A DNA stretch of 12,404 nucleotides from Comamonadaceae bacterium (GCA_947374505.1 CANCCE010000068.1:1-12404); one strand, 5' to 3'. Counted from the stretch's first letter, positions 1 to 6,216 are shown. The notes: generated by a model not told the origin, from the letters alone. Numbers and translations are program-made.

Positions 1-20
1 AGCAACTCAAAAATAAAGCG

Positions 21-38
21 GGCGGCGCTTTAGCCGCC
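21..38 (-). terminator. Terminator-like hairpin straddling the flgD stop codon
   Basis: On the minus strand the arms GGCGGC and GCCGCC (6 bp) flank a 6-nt loop that contains the flgD stop codon. They are followed within three bases by a T-rich stretch (TTTATTTTT, about 9-17). This has the look of a Rho-independent terminator or attenuator. The expected next gene, flgE, would lie beyond the left edge, so it may be a partial terminator within the operon or simply chance. Sequence evidence only. Confidence 0.4.
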
Positions 39-722
39 AATGCGGGTGACGGTCGACAGCGGCACGCTGAGACCACCGTCGACTTGCAACATCAAAGGGC
101 TGGCCGCATCGGCCTGGCTGACACTGCGCACCGTGGCCAGCGTCTGAACGGGCGGGTTCGACGAAACACCACCGGAGTTGACAATCGCATTGAACCTGTA
201 GGTGCCATCGGCGACCGCGGCGCCGTTTGAATCCAGGCCGTCCCAAGTGAGTGTGAGCGCGCCGGGGGGTTGTGCACCGGCGATCTGCTGACGGACCAAG
301 TTGCCTTGGTTGTCAAAGACTTGCAGCGTCATGCCGTCTGCGCCTGCCGGCAAGGTCACAACGCCTTGCACCGGCTGACCGCCAGACATGAGCACTGGCG
401 CACCGTCCACGGCCACTTTTTTACCAATCAGCCCGGTGCCTGTGAGCATCCGGTCTGCAGACATGCTGGAGACAAAGCTGGTGAGCTGGGTCGCCATGTT
501 GGTGGTGGCTTCGAGCTGTGAGAACTGCGCCAACTGGGCCACAAAGGCTTCGTTCTTGGTGGGGTCCAGCGGATTCTGGTTTTGCAGCTGCGTGGTGAAC
601 AGCTTCAAAAAATCTTGTTGTGATGCGCCGGTGCTTACCGCCTTGGGCTTGGCCGCAACGGCTGCGGACGTGAGCAGGCTGGTGGGCATCGAGAACGGGG
701 CTTTTTCTACGGGGGTGAGCAT
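30..722 (-). CDS. flgD: Flagellar hook assembly scaffold (hook cap) protein FlgD
   Basis: FlgD caps the growing hook and guides polymerisation of FlgE outside the cell. It is itself exported by the flagellar type III apparatus. The 230-residue protein has the typical N-terminal FlgD signature at about 35-90, including QQDFLKLFTTQLQNQNPLDP and EAFVAQLAQFSQLE. A C-terminal FlgD Ig/FlgD-tudor region follows (about 100-230), with TWDGLDSNGAAVADGTY near 159-175 and the family-like ending TRIGG. Length is normal for the family. The ATG at 722 is chosen because TAGGA lies 8 nt upstream; an internal ATG at 689 has no good ribosome binding site. It begins 12 nt after the flgC stop, so the genes are co-transcribed. 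Confidence 0.96.
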   Translation of the reverse strand: MLTPVEKAPFSMPTSLLTSAAVAAKPKAVSTGASQQDFLKLFTTQLQNQNPLDPTKNEAFVAQLAQFSQLEATTNMATQLTSFVSSMSADRMLTGTGLIGKKVAVDGAPVLMSGGQPVQGVVTLPAGADGMTLQVFDNQGNLVRQQIAGAQPPGALTLTWDGLDSNGAAVADGTYRFNAIVNSGGVSSNPPVQTLATVRSVSQADAASPLMLQVDGGLSVPLSTVTRIGG

Positions 723-734
723 GTGGGCGTCCTA

Positions 735-1160
735 TCAGGCCTTGGTGATTTCGAGGGTGCGCATCATCAACTGGCGCGCGGTGTTGATGACTTCAACGTT
801 GTTTTGGTAAGAGCGGGAGGCAGCCATCATGTCGACCATCTCGCCCATTTCATTCACATTGGAGGTGTAGACGTAGCCGTCTTTGTCGGCCAAAGGGTTC
901 CCTGGGTCGAGCAATCGGCGTACGGGGGACGGGTCGTTGCTGATTTCTTTGACCTTGATGCCGCCCTGATAAGAGCTGTCTTGCGGTGAACCTTGCTGGT
1001 CCATGATGGCTTTGAAGACTGTGCGCTTAGCGCGAAAAGCGTCTTGGTCGGTTCCGGCCACCGTGCCGGCATTGGCCAAGTTGGAGGCGATGGTGTTCAT
1101 GCGCACGGATTGCGCATTCAGTGCGGAGCCGGCGATGCCGAAAATTTGGTCAAGTGCCAT
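735..1160 (-). CDS. flgC: Flagellar basal-body proximal rod protein FlgC
   Basis: FlgC is one of the proximal rod proteins that span the periplasm between the MS ring and the distal rod. The 141-residue product matches the family in length. Its N-terminal rod-protein helix is at about 1-35 (IFGIAGSALNAQSVRMNTIA, then SNLANAGT) and the conserved C-terminal helix at about 100-141 (NEMGEMVDMMAASRSYQNN, ending in RTLEITKA). A YEDPSPVRRLLDPGNPL-like segment (here NDPSPVRRLLDPGNPLADK) is typical of FlgC. The ATG at 1160 is preferred because AGGAG lies 10 nt upstream; a TTG nine bases earlier would sit on top of the ribosome binding site. The gene starts 5 nt after the flgB stop. Confidence 0.97.
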   Translation of the reverse strand: MALDQIFGIAGSALNAQSVRMNTIASNLANAGTVAGTDQDAFRAKRTVFKAIMDQQGSPQDSSYQGGIKVKEISNDPSPVRRLLDPGNPLADKDGYVYTSNVNEMGEMVDMMAASRSYQNNVEVINTARQLMMRTLEITKA

Positions 1161-1165
1161 GTGAA

Positions 1166-1549
1166 TCAATCTCCTCGCAGGGCTTTGCGGATGCCGCTGA
1201 CGCGCTGCTCTAGAAAGTTGAGCGTGGCCTGGTAGTCGGCGGCCGACTTACCGTATTTGGCTTGCTCAACGTGGAGTTCAACCGTGTTGCCGTCGAAGGC
1301 CGTGTTGAACGGGGTGCGGTACATGACGCCTTTGTCTGCCGCGGCTTCGCCTTGGGCGATGTGGCCGGCTTGCGTCGTGGTCATGGCGGTGTCTTGGGTT
1401 TGCTGCATGACTTGTTTGAAGTCAATGTCGCGGGCCTTGAAGTTAGGCGTGTCAGCGTTGGCGATGTTGCGCGCGAGCAGCTCCATGCGCTGACTGCGCA
1501 TGTTGAGGGCTTGTGCATGCACCCCAAGAGCATTGTCCAAAACATTCAT
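1166..1549 (-). CDS. flgB: Flagellar basal-body proximal rod protein FlgB
   Basis: FlgB is a proximal rod subunit exported by the flagellar type III system. It is the first gene of the flgBCD... operon, which continues past the left edge. The 127-residue protein carries the conserved N-terminal rod motif (ALNMRSQRMELLARNIANAD, then TPNFKARDIDFK at about 36-47) and the C-terminal helix QAKYGKSAADYQATLNFLEQ near 96-115. Length is normal. The ATG at 1549 has GGAAAGG 7 nt upstream. Expression is predicted to depend on sigma-54, from the promoter at 1654-1669. A stable hairpin lies in the leader. Confidence 0.97.
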   Translation of the reverse strand: MNVLDNALGVHAQALNMRSQRMELLARNIANADTPNFKARDIDFKQVMQQTQDTAMTTTQAGHIAQGEAAADKGVMYRTPFNTAFDGNTVELHVEQAKYGKSAADYQATLNFLEQRVSGIRKALRGD

Positions 1550-1570
1550 CGCCTGACCTTTCCATCGATT

Positions 1571-1589
1571 GCCGTCACCGAGTGACGGC
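1571..1589 (-). promoter_or_regulatory. Perfect dyad/hairpin in the flgB leader
   Basis: Arms GCCGTCAC and GTGACGGC (8 bp, perfect) enclose a 3-nt loop. The dyad lies between the predicted sigma-54 start point (about 1643) and the flgB ribosome binding site (1557-1563). It could be an mRNA hairpin affecting translation or stability. It could also be an operator: the inner GTCA...TGAC half-sites resemble those of FleQ-type activators, some of which bind downstream of promoters in Pseudomonas. No U-run follows, so it is not an intrinsic terminator. Confidence 0.55.
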
Positions 1590-1653
1590 GGTTTGATTCG
1601 CTTGCCGGTTTACCGACACGTCCAGCCTTTTCAAAGGGCTTCAGGCTTGTTAA

Positions 1654-1669
1654 TGCAAAAGCTGTGCCA
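1654..1669 (-). promoter_or_regulatory. Sigma-54 (RpoN) promoter of the flgB operon
   Basis: Read on the minus strand the sequence is TGGCAC-AGCTT-TTGCA. It matches the -24/-12 consensus TGGCAC-N5-TTGCW at every defined position, with GG and GC exactly 12 bp apart. The start point should be near 1643, leaving a leader of about 94 nt before flgB. The surrounding 1550-1796 region holds no gene. It contains the leader hairpin (1571-1589), this promoter and an upstream dyad (1718-1737). Confidence 0.9.
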
Positions 1670-1717
1670 TGCGCTGATTGCCGCTTTTTTGACTCTGCGA
1701 AGGCTCAAACAAGAGTG

Positions 1718-1737
1718 AGCGGCAAGATGTTGCCGCT
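1718..1737. repeat. Inverted repeat upstream of the flgB sigma-54 promoter
   Basis: AGCGGCAA and TTGCCGCT form perfect 8-bp arms around a 4-nt loop, about 50-70 bp upstream of the -24 element. This is where an enhancer-binding activator or IHF-like factor could act. It could also be part of the 3' end of the upstream LysM-muramidase transcript. No strong U-run follows on either strand. Function is inferred from position only. Confidence 0.45.
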
Positions 1738-1793
1738 GGCCATTGCCGCTGCCGCTTTAGTCACTGCGAGCGCAACGACGGAGACGGGCAAGA

Positions 1794-1817
1794 ATCTCAA
1801 CGCAAGCGCGTTGAGAT
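1794..1817 (-). terminator. Ten-bp hairpin at the end of the LysM-muramidase gene
   Basis: Arms ATCTCAACGC and GCGTTGAGAT (perfect, 10 bp) enclose a 4-nt loop. The dyad covers the last codons and the stop codon of the 1797-2981 gene. The sequence after the stem on the minus strand (TCTTGCCCG) is not a true U-run, so this may be a weak terminator or a 3'-stabilising hairpin. Confidence 0.5.
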
Positions 1818-2981
1818 GGGCTGTATGTCCGGGGTGTTTTCTTCGTAGGCGGCTGTGCGAATCGCTTGCAGACGGCCGCTGATCGGCGCAGTTTGCCCTA
1901 GGCGGTCAGCGGCGTTTTTCAACAGCCCTTGCAAGATGGATTGGCGCGTCATGGGGGCGCTGGTGTCGCGCCCTTCGTAAAGAGCTTTGGCTTGGTTGGT
2001 GCCAATAGACAGGGGTGCATCAGTGCGCACTTCGCTACGGGCTGATGGCATCAGCACCGACAGATACAGATCATCCAGACCCGTTGAGCCTTTGTTTTTA
2101 AGGCCAACATCGCCAAAATACTTGTCGACCAAATGCAGCTGCTGGTAAACGCTGAGACCCAAAATAGCTTTCGGGTTGGCGGCATAACCCGCACTGGCGG
2201 CGCCGCGGTCTGACCCGTCACAAAACTGGATGATCCCGTGACAACGCTGGTTGCTGGCGCGCGGGTTCATGCCGTCGCTTTCCATCAATGTCATGCGGGC
2301 GAAATCGTCCGGGTTGAATCGATGGGTAGACGCGAGTTCCAGAATTTTGTCGCGAACATCGTTTTTCTCATTGGCCGGAATGAAACCCTTGGCCACAGCA
2401 CGGTTGAGGGTTTTGTCGAGCACGTCATGACGCGATGGAGCAGGCTTGCTGACAACCGCCGCAGCCACCCGGTCGACAGCGGGTGTCCTGAAGGCCTGCA
2501 AAGCAGTTGCCGCAGGCGCTGTCTTAGCCAGCACGGCGGTGCCACTCGCCTGACCTTTCAGATGCGCGTCGAGCTCGGCGACCAAGCCGGTCATATTGAG
2601 TTGTTGGCCGGGAAAAATCCGGTTGACGTTGGTGATCTTGTTGTCGTTGGCGACTCGCTGGGTCATCCGCATGACTTGCGGGCCACTGAGTTGGACGCCC
2701 TGCGCTTGGGCCTGGGCTTTGACCAATCCGCTCAGGGTATCGCCGGAGGCGACGGTTCGGATGACAACCGGCAAAGGGACATAGGCTTGTGCGGGCTCTG
2801 TCAGCGCGGACAATTCCCGCGTCCCCAATTGTGGAGAAATAACGGCCACAGGCCATGCCTGGCTAAAAGCCTGACCAAATGGGGTCGACGTCGGATTTGT
2901 CTGGGGACCGGGGGTGTTTGGGCTGTCATTGAGCCAAGCGGAGGGGCGCGCGCTGACGCCCAAAGTATCTTCAAGACCCAT
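1797..2981 (-). CDS. LysM plus lysozyme-like (lytic transglycosylase-type) protein, flagellum-associated by context
   Basis: This 394-residue protein has a low-complexity N-terminus (1-70, Pro/Thr/Ser-rich), then a LysM-like peptidoglycan-binding domain at about 73-131 (TVASGDTLSGLV, ending NRIFPGQQLNMTGL). After an Ala-rich linker comes a lysozyme-fold region at about 190-330. There the segment LMESDGMNPRASN offers a likely catalytic Glu (E234), and GIIQFCDGS followed by YQQLHLVDKYF resembles the GLMQ/GxIQF and QL..V..YF motifs of SLT-type and phage-type transglycosylases. No Sec signal or membrane segment is visible. That fits a cytoplasmic precursor exported by the flagellar type III system, as FlgJ is. 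It is not FlgJ: there is no rod-cap domain or glucosaminidase signature. It lies between flgA and flgB, so a role in opening peptidoglycan for the rod is a reasonable inference. Start ATG at 2981 has only a weak ribosome binding site. Catalytic assignment is moderate. Confidence 0.8.
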   Translation of the reverse strand: MGLEDTLGVSARPSAWLNDSPNTPGPQTNPTSTPFGQAFSQAWPVAVISPQLGTRELSALTEPAQAYVPLPVVIRTVASGDTLSGLVKAQAQAQGVQLSGPQVMRMTQRVANDNKITNVNRIFPGQQLNMTGLVAELDAHLKGQASGTAVLAKTAPAATALQAFRTPAVDRVAAAVVSKPAPSRHDVLDKTLNRAVAKGFIPANEKNDVRDKILELASTHRFNPDDFARMTLMESDGMNPRASNQRCHGIIQFCDGSDRGAASAGYAANPKAILGLSVYQQLHLVDKYFGDVGLKNKGSTGLDDLYLSVLMPSARSEVRTDAPLSIGTNQAKALYEGRDTSAPMTRQSILQGLLKNAADRLGQTAPISGRLQAIRTAAYEENTPDIQPISTRLR

Positions 2982-3025
2982 GGCAGTACCCGACCTGAAA
3001 TGGCACGCTGGCGTGTTTTTTCACT

Positions 3026-3042
3026 TGGTCCCTTTCTTGCAT
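3026..3042 (+). promoter_or_regulatory. Possible sigma-54 promoter for flgA
   Basis: TGGTCC-N5-TTGCA keeps GG and GC 12 bp apart and a perfect TTGCA at -12, but two positions of the -24 element differ from consensus. It lies about 84 nt before the flgA start, in the divergent flgA/muramidase intergenic region (2982-3125). A partial dyad, GGTGT...ACACC (3065-3084), lies downstream of it. No convincing promoter was seen for the muramidase gene on the other strand; a lone TTGACA lacks a matching -10. Confidence 0.4.
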
Positions 3043-3125
3043 CTCTGGTTGCATTGGTGATCTTTGGTGTCAAAAATTCAACACCTTTCGTGCAAATTGG
3101 CATCGATTGACCAGGATGAATGCAA

Positions 3126-3881
3126 ATGCTGTGCCTACTTTTTCCGACGACCTGCCGGCGAGCCTTGATGGTCTTGCTGCTCATGGCTGCCAGCGCCCTG
3201 CCCGGCACCGTGCTGGCGCAAAGCGCGCAAGACCAGCTGCAAAAGCAGGTGCGCCAGTGGGTGGCGACAACTCAAAACACATCGCCGAACCAGGTCGACC
3301 TGGCGCCGCTGGACGCCCGCGTGCAAGTGCAGCCGTGCGCACTCCCGCTGCAAATGGACCTGCCCTTTGCCTCACGTGAAACGGTTCGCGTGCGTTGCAG
3401 TCAGCCGTCTTGGCAGTTGTACATGCGCTTGCAGACACCCACCTCATCCAATATGGGGCAGCTTGAGGTGAATCAGACCGGCTCGCGCGAGTCAGCCACC
3501 CGCAAGACGGTGGTGACCCGGAACCTGATTCAGCGCGGCACACTTTTAAACCCGACCATGCTGGAAGAAGTCTCGCTGCCAGCACAAGGGCTTGACCCAC
3601 AGGCTGTGGCCTCGATTCAAGACCTCTTGTATGGAGAGCTGGTACGCGATGTGCCGGCCGGCCAGGTGCTGCGCAGCAGTGATTTTCGGCGCGCGGTGCT
3701 GGTCAAGCAAGGTCAATCCGTTCTGATGAGCGTGGGTCAAAACAACGGTTTTCAGATCACCGTTCGGGTTGACGCATTACAAGATGGTCGAATGGGTGAA
3801 CAAATCCGCTTGAAAAATCCGGATTCGGGTCGATTATTAACAGGTACAGTGACAGGCCCGAACGCAGTGCGTGGTCTTTAA
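3126..3881 (+). CDS. flgA: Flagellar basal-body P-ring formation chaperone FlgA
   Basis: FlgA is a periplasmic chaperone that helps FlgI assemble into the P ring. The product has a Sec signal peptide (about 1-31: two Arg, then a hydrophobic stretch ALMVLLLMAASALPG, cleavage near VLA-QS). A central domain has a Cys pair (PCALPL...VRVRCSQ) as in other FlgA proteins. The C-terminal SAF-type domain (about 125-250) includes TVVTRNLIQRGTLL, a VPAGQVLRSSDFR segment, and a final RLLTGTVTGPNAVRGL. Length (251 residues) is normal. The ATG at 3126 is favoured because AGGA lies 9 nt upstream; an ATG at 3120 has only a 3-nt spacing. flgA heads the plus-strand flgA-flgM-flgN set and is divergent from the muramidase gene. 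Confidence 0.95.
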   Translation: MLCLLFPTTCRRALMVLLLMAASALPGTVLAQSAQDQLQKQVRQWVATTQNTSPNQVDLAPLDARVQVQPCALPLQMDLPFASRETVRVRCSQPSWQLYMRLQTPTSSNMGQLEVNQTGSRESATRKTVVTRNLIQRGTLLNPTMLEEVSLPAQGLDPQAVASIQDLLYGELVRDVPAGQVLRSSDFRRAVLVKQGQSVLMSVGQNNGFQITVRVDALQDGRMGEQIRLKNPDSGRLLTGTVTGPNAVRGL

Positions 3882-3899
3882 ACTGTTTTAAATTCGGCC

Positions 3900-3926
3900 T
3901 CAAGTTCTAGAATGAGCGGCCGATAC
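3900..3926 (+). promoter_or_regulatory. Sigma-28 (FliA) promoter of flgM
   Basis: TCAAGTTC-N11-GCCGATAC agrees closely with the FliA consensus (TAAAGTTT-N11-GCCGATAA), with exact 11-bp spacing. The predicted start is near 3933, about 47 nt before flgM. FlgM production from a FliA promoter gives the usual feedback loop on FliA. Confidence 0.9.
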
Positions 3927-3979
3927 TACAGATGCACAGTCCCCAAAAGTGACTGTCATCAATAGAAAGAGAGAACGTC

Positions 3980-4318
3980 ATGACCGATGCCATTTCACAA
4001 TATGGACGACAGGGCCCGTTAGACAACTCGGTGCGCAATGCGCTTGACAGCAAAGTTGCGTCTCAAGCCAAGGCCCCCGTAGATGCGAACTCGCCGAGCC
4101 AAGTGGCTTTGGCTGCCAATACCAAACCGTCTGCGGCCAAGCCTGGGCCTGACATGTTGATCCTCAGCGATGTGGCCAAAAAAGCCATGCAAGAGCCGAC
4201 CTTCGACCGCGCCAAGGTGGATTCCATCAAAAAAGCCATTCAAAATGGTCAATACCCCTTGGATCCACGACGGATTGCCGAGAGCTTTGTCGCCATTGAG
4301 CAGATGATCCGTGGCTGA
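3980..4318 (+). CDS. flgM: Negative regulator of flagellin synthesis FlgM (anti-sigma-28)
   Basis: FlgM binds FliA (sigma-28) in the cytoplasm and blocks late flagellar transcription until it is exported through the completed hook. The 112-residue protein is of normal size. Its first 50 residues are disordered-looking and polar. The conserved C-terminal FliA-binding region is at about 55-112 (DMLILSDVAKKAM, DRAKVDSIKKAIQNGQYPLD and RRIAESFVAIEQMI). It has its own sigma-28 promoter, can also be read from flgA, and its stop codon overlaps the flgN start by 8 nt. Confidence 0.95.
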   Translation: MTDAISQYGRQGPLDNSVRNALDSKVASQAKAPVDANSPSQVALAANTKPSAAKPGPDMLILSDVAKKAMQEPTFDRAKVDSIKKAIQNGQYPLDPRRIAESFVAIEQMIRG

Positions 4319-4742
4319 TCAATTGCTTTTGACTGACGCAGAAAAAGCCGCCAAGCGCGGAAAGACTGTGTTGGCTCAACGGCTGGCGGATGAGCTTGAG
4401 GACATCTTAGAAATGGAATTTGAGTCCTTGCAAAAGCAGGACCTTGAGCGTTTTGAACAGTTACAGGGCCGCAAGACTGACCTGCTGGCTGAGCTGGCCG
4501 GCCTCTGCCCGCCCTCAGACGTCCTGCAATCAGATCCTGATTGGCACGGATTACTGGTGGCCATGACCCAATGCCGCGACATGCACCGTCGCAATGCGAT
4601 GCTGATTGAGCGCAAGCTTGAAGCCATTCGCGGGACCTTGCAAAGCCTGCAAGCCTCCGTTGCCACCAGCACCGTCGAAGTGTATGACCGGCTGGGCAAA
4701 GTGGCCCGCTTCACGCGCGGCCGCGGGTATCAGGAAGCTTGA
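4311..4742 (+). CDS. flgN: Flagellar export chaperone FlgN
   Basis: FlgN is the cytoplasmic chaperone for the hook-filament junction proteins FlgK and FlgL. The 143-residue product is almost wholly helical, with long amphipathic stretches (LADELEDILEMEFESLQKQD at about 25-44; MLIERKLEAIRGTLQSLQAS at about 97-116) as in FlgN. The start is a GTG inside the end of flgM (8-nt overlap), implying translational coupling. The 3' end overlaps the convergent FlhB-like gene by 13 nt, leaving no room for a separate terminator. Sequence conservation in this family is low, so the call rests on helical pattern, size and the flgA-flgM-flgN order. Confidence 0.92.
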   Translation: MADQLLLTDAEKAAKRGKTVLAQRLADELEDILEMEFESLQKQDLERFEQLQGRKTDLLAELAGLCPPSDVLQSDPDWHGLLVAMTQCRDMHRRNAMLIERKLEAIRGTLQSLQASVATSTVEVYDRLGKVARFTRGRGYQEA

Positions 4743-5104
4743 GTCGTCTGACCTGAGTTAGTTTCTGTTTGCTCAGGCGCTTTTTCAGCAGTTTTCTCAG
4801 CACCTTCTTCTTTTTCGCCTTTGGCGAACTCCGGCTTTTTTTCGTCCCCCGGGCGCATCCCCTTGAGCCAGTAGACCCAACTCAAGATCACTGCCACGGT
4901 GGTGTACAGCTCCGTTGGAATTTCGTCGTCCACATTCAGCCGGCTGAGCAGCGCCAACAACTGCGGGTCTTCAGACACATAGACACCCTGCCGGCGCGCT
5001 TCTTCAACGATCATGGCAGCGACGGCGTCGTCCCCTTTGGCAACGACGACCGGCACGGTGTTCGGGCCGTACTCCAGCGCAATGGCTTGCAGTCGCTGGT
5101 TCAT
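4730..5104 (-). CDS. Stand-alone FlhB C-terminal-domain paralogue (EscU/YscU/FlhB family)
   Basis: This 124-residue protein resembles only the cytoplasmic C-terminal domain of FlhB, the export-gate component that switches substrate class. Visible matches are RLQAIALEYGPNTVPVVVAKGDDAVA (positions 4-29 in pieces), ARRQGVYVSEDPQLLALL (37-54) and the family ending EIPTELYTTVAVILSWVYWL (61-80). No membrane segments and no NPTH autocleavage motif are present. A charged Glu/Lys-rich tail (about 85-124) is unusual. Such proteins (FhlB/FlhX/YlqH-like) can partly replace the FlhB C-terminal domain in some bacteria. It starts in a 4-nt ATGA overlap with the FliK-like gene, so the two are translationally coupled. 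It is the last gene of the flgP operon. Confidence 0.88.
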   Translation of the reverse strand: MNQRLQAIALEYGPNTVPVVVAKGDDAVAAMIVEEARRQGVYVSEDPQLLALLSRLNVDDEIPTELYTTVAVILSWVYWLKGMRPGDEKKPEFAKGEKEEGAEKTAEKAPEQTETNSGQTTQAS

Positions 5105-6216
5105 GCTGAAACGTCCACCACCATGCCACGGCTCGCCGGCCGCCAGTCAGCGGGTTCTGCCGGCCTGCGACCATGGACGATCTGAAAGCTCTGCATGCTC
5201 AAGCCCGCATCCACCAGTTGTTGTCCAAGCTCAGCGGCGCGGCCGCGGGCCTGACGCACCACATCAACGTCGACGGCCCACATCCTGAGTTCAACCCGTT
5301 CACTGCCATGGAGTTGGGTTTTGAGCCAGATTTCACCCAAAGTCTCGCTGCGCGAATGCACATTGACCGTCAACGGTGGGGCTTTGCCGCCTTCACGCGG
5401 CGCACGCCTGAAAACCAGCTCAACCGGTTCAGCGTCATAAAAAGGCAGCACCATGCGCATCAGCATTTCGTTCTGGTTTTGCGCTTGCACAGCTTGCACC
5501 TGAGAGGCTTCAAGGTCGTCTACGGCGCGTTGAATACCGCCAACCTTGCTTGAATCGTCGTCCGAATCGCCCCGTTCAATCGCGGCCATCAGCCGTCTGA
5601 GCAATTGCTTGGGGTCGTCAGCCGGTGGTGTCATGCCCCGCGCTAACCAGACTTCGGCACCCATGCCGGCGGCTACAGCCTGACTCAATGCTTGGGGCGT
5701 GAGTTGGGCCATAGAGAGTTGCATGCCGCGCCACTGGGCTTGCAAGTCAGGCCGGGGCACACTTTGCAGCAACGCTTCGAGCGTGCCGGGTCGAAACAAC
5801 TGCGCCAACTCAGGCTGACCGGCAGGCCGAAACAACAGATTAGCGAATTTAGAAATGAGCCCACTGACCTCTGGCAACAATGTCAGACCGGTGACGGCCG
5901 CCGGCGCGGCGTTCGCCGGTAGCAGTTGCAAATTCCAAGGGCCATTGGGCGATGCAATCACGCGCATGCTCAGGGTTTGGCCTTCCGGCCAGGGGGATGG
6001 CCGGGGCAGCTCGATCAAACGGCCCCGTAGCAACAAGGCCATGTCACCGCCCCCGCGTGCCTGCACGGTGGCTTGGATGATTTCACCGTCTTTCAGGCCT
6101 AGTTCACGCGCCGCCGGGACAGCCAGCGGCAACAACTTTCCTTCCAGAAAAATCGGATTGGCATGGCCAGCGAGATGGCTGGCTTGGAGCCCTGAGATCA
6201 AGGAAACCGAACCCAT
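5101..6216 (-). CDS. FliK-like flagellar hook-length control paralogue
   Basis: FliK measures hook length and signals FlhB to change export specificity. This 371-residue protein has a C-terminal Flg_hook-like domain at about 255-350, with VNVHSRSETLGEIWLKTQLH, then VELRMWAVDVDVVRQARGRA and LVDAGLSMQSFQIVHGRRP. The N-terminal part (about 20-100) looks like a compact beta domain (LLPLAVPAARELGLKDGEII, then RLIELPRPSPW), unlike the long disordered Gln/Pro-rich ruler of standard FliK. A canonical fliK is therefore expected elsewhere. The gene overlaps the preceding LysM gene by 19 nt and the following FlhB-like gene by 4 nt, so ruler-type and switch-type paralogues are coupled. Start ATG at 6216; the upstream GGCGGGG is a poor ribosome binding site, consistent with coupling. 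Confidence 0.85.
   Translation of the reverse strand: MGSVSLISGLQASHLAGHANPIFLEGKLLPLAVPAARELGLKDGEIIQATVQARGGGDMALLLRGRLIELPRPSPWPEGQTLSMRVIASPNGPWNLQLLPANAAPAAVTGLTLLPEVSGLISKFANLLFRPAGQPELAQLFRPGTLEALLQSVPRPDLQAQWRGMQLSMAQLTPQALSQAVAAGMGAEVWLARGMTPPADDPKQLLRRLMAAIERGDSDDDSSKVGGIQRAVDDLEASQVQAVQAQNQNEMLMRMVLPFYDAEPVELVFRRAPREGGKAPPLTVNVHSRSETLGEIWLKTQLHGSERVELRMWAVDVDVVRQARGRAAELGQQLVDAGLSMQSFQIVHGRRPAEPADWRPASRGMVVDVSA

Noticed and set aside
3001..3015. TGGCAC on the plus strand before flgA as a -24 element
   Set aside because: The -12 position reads CGTG instead of TTGC.
2238..3110. A 290-codon open frame on the plus strand, antisense to the LysM-muramidase gene
   Set aside because: His/Arg/Gly-rich shadow translation with no domain; the opposite strand encodes recognisable LysM and lysozyme-like motifs.
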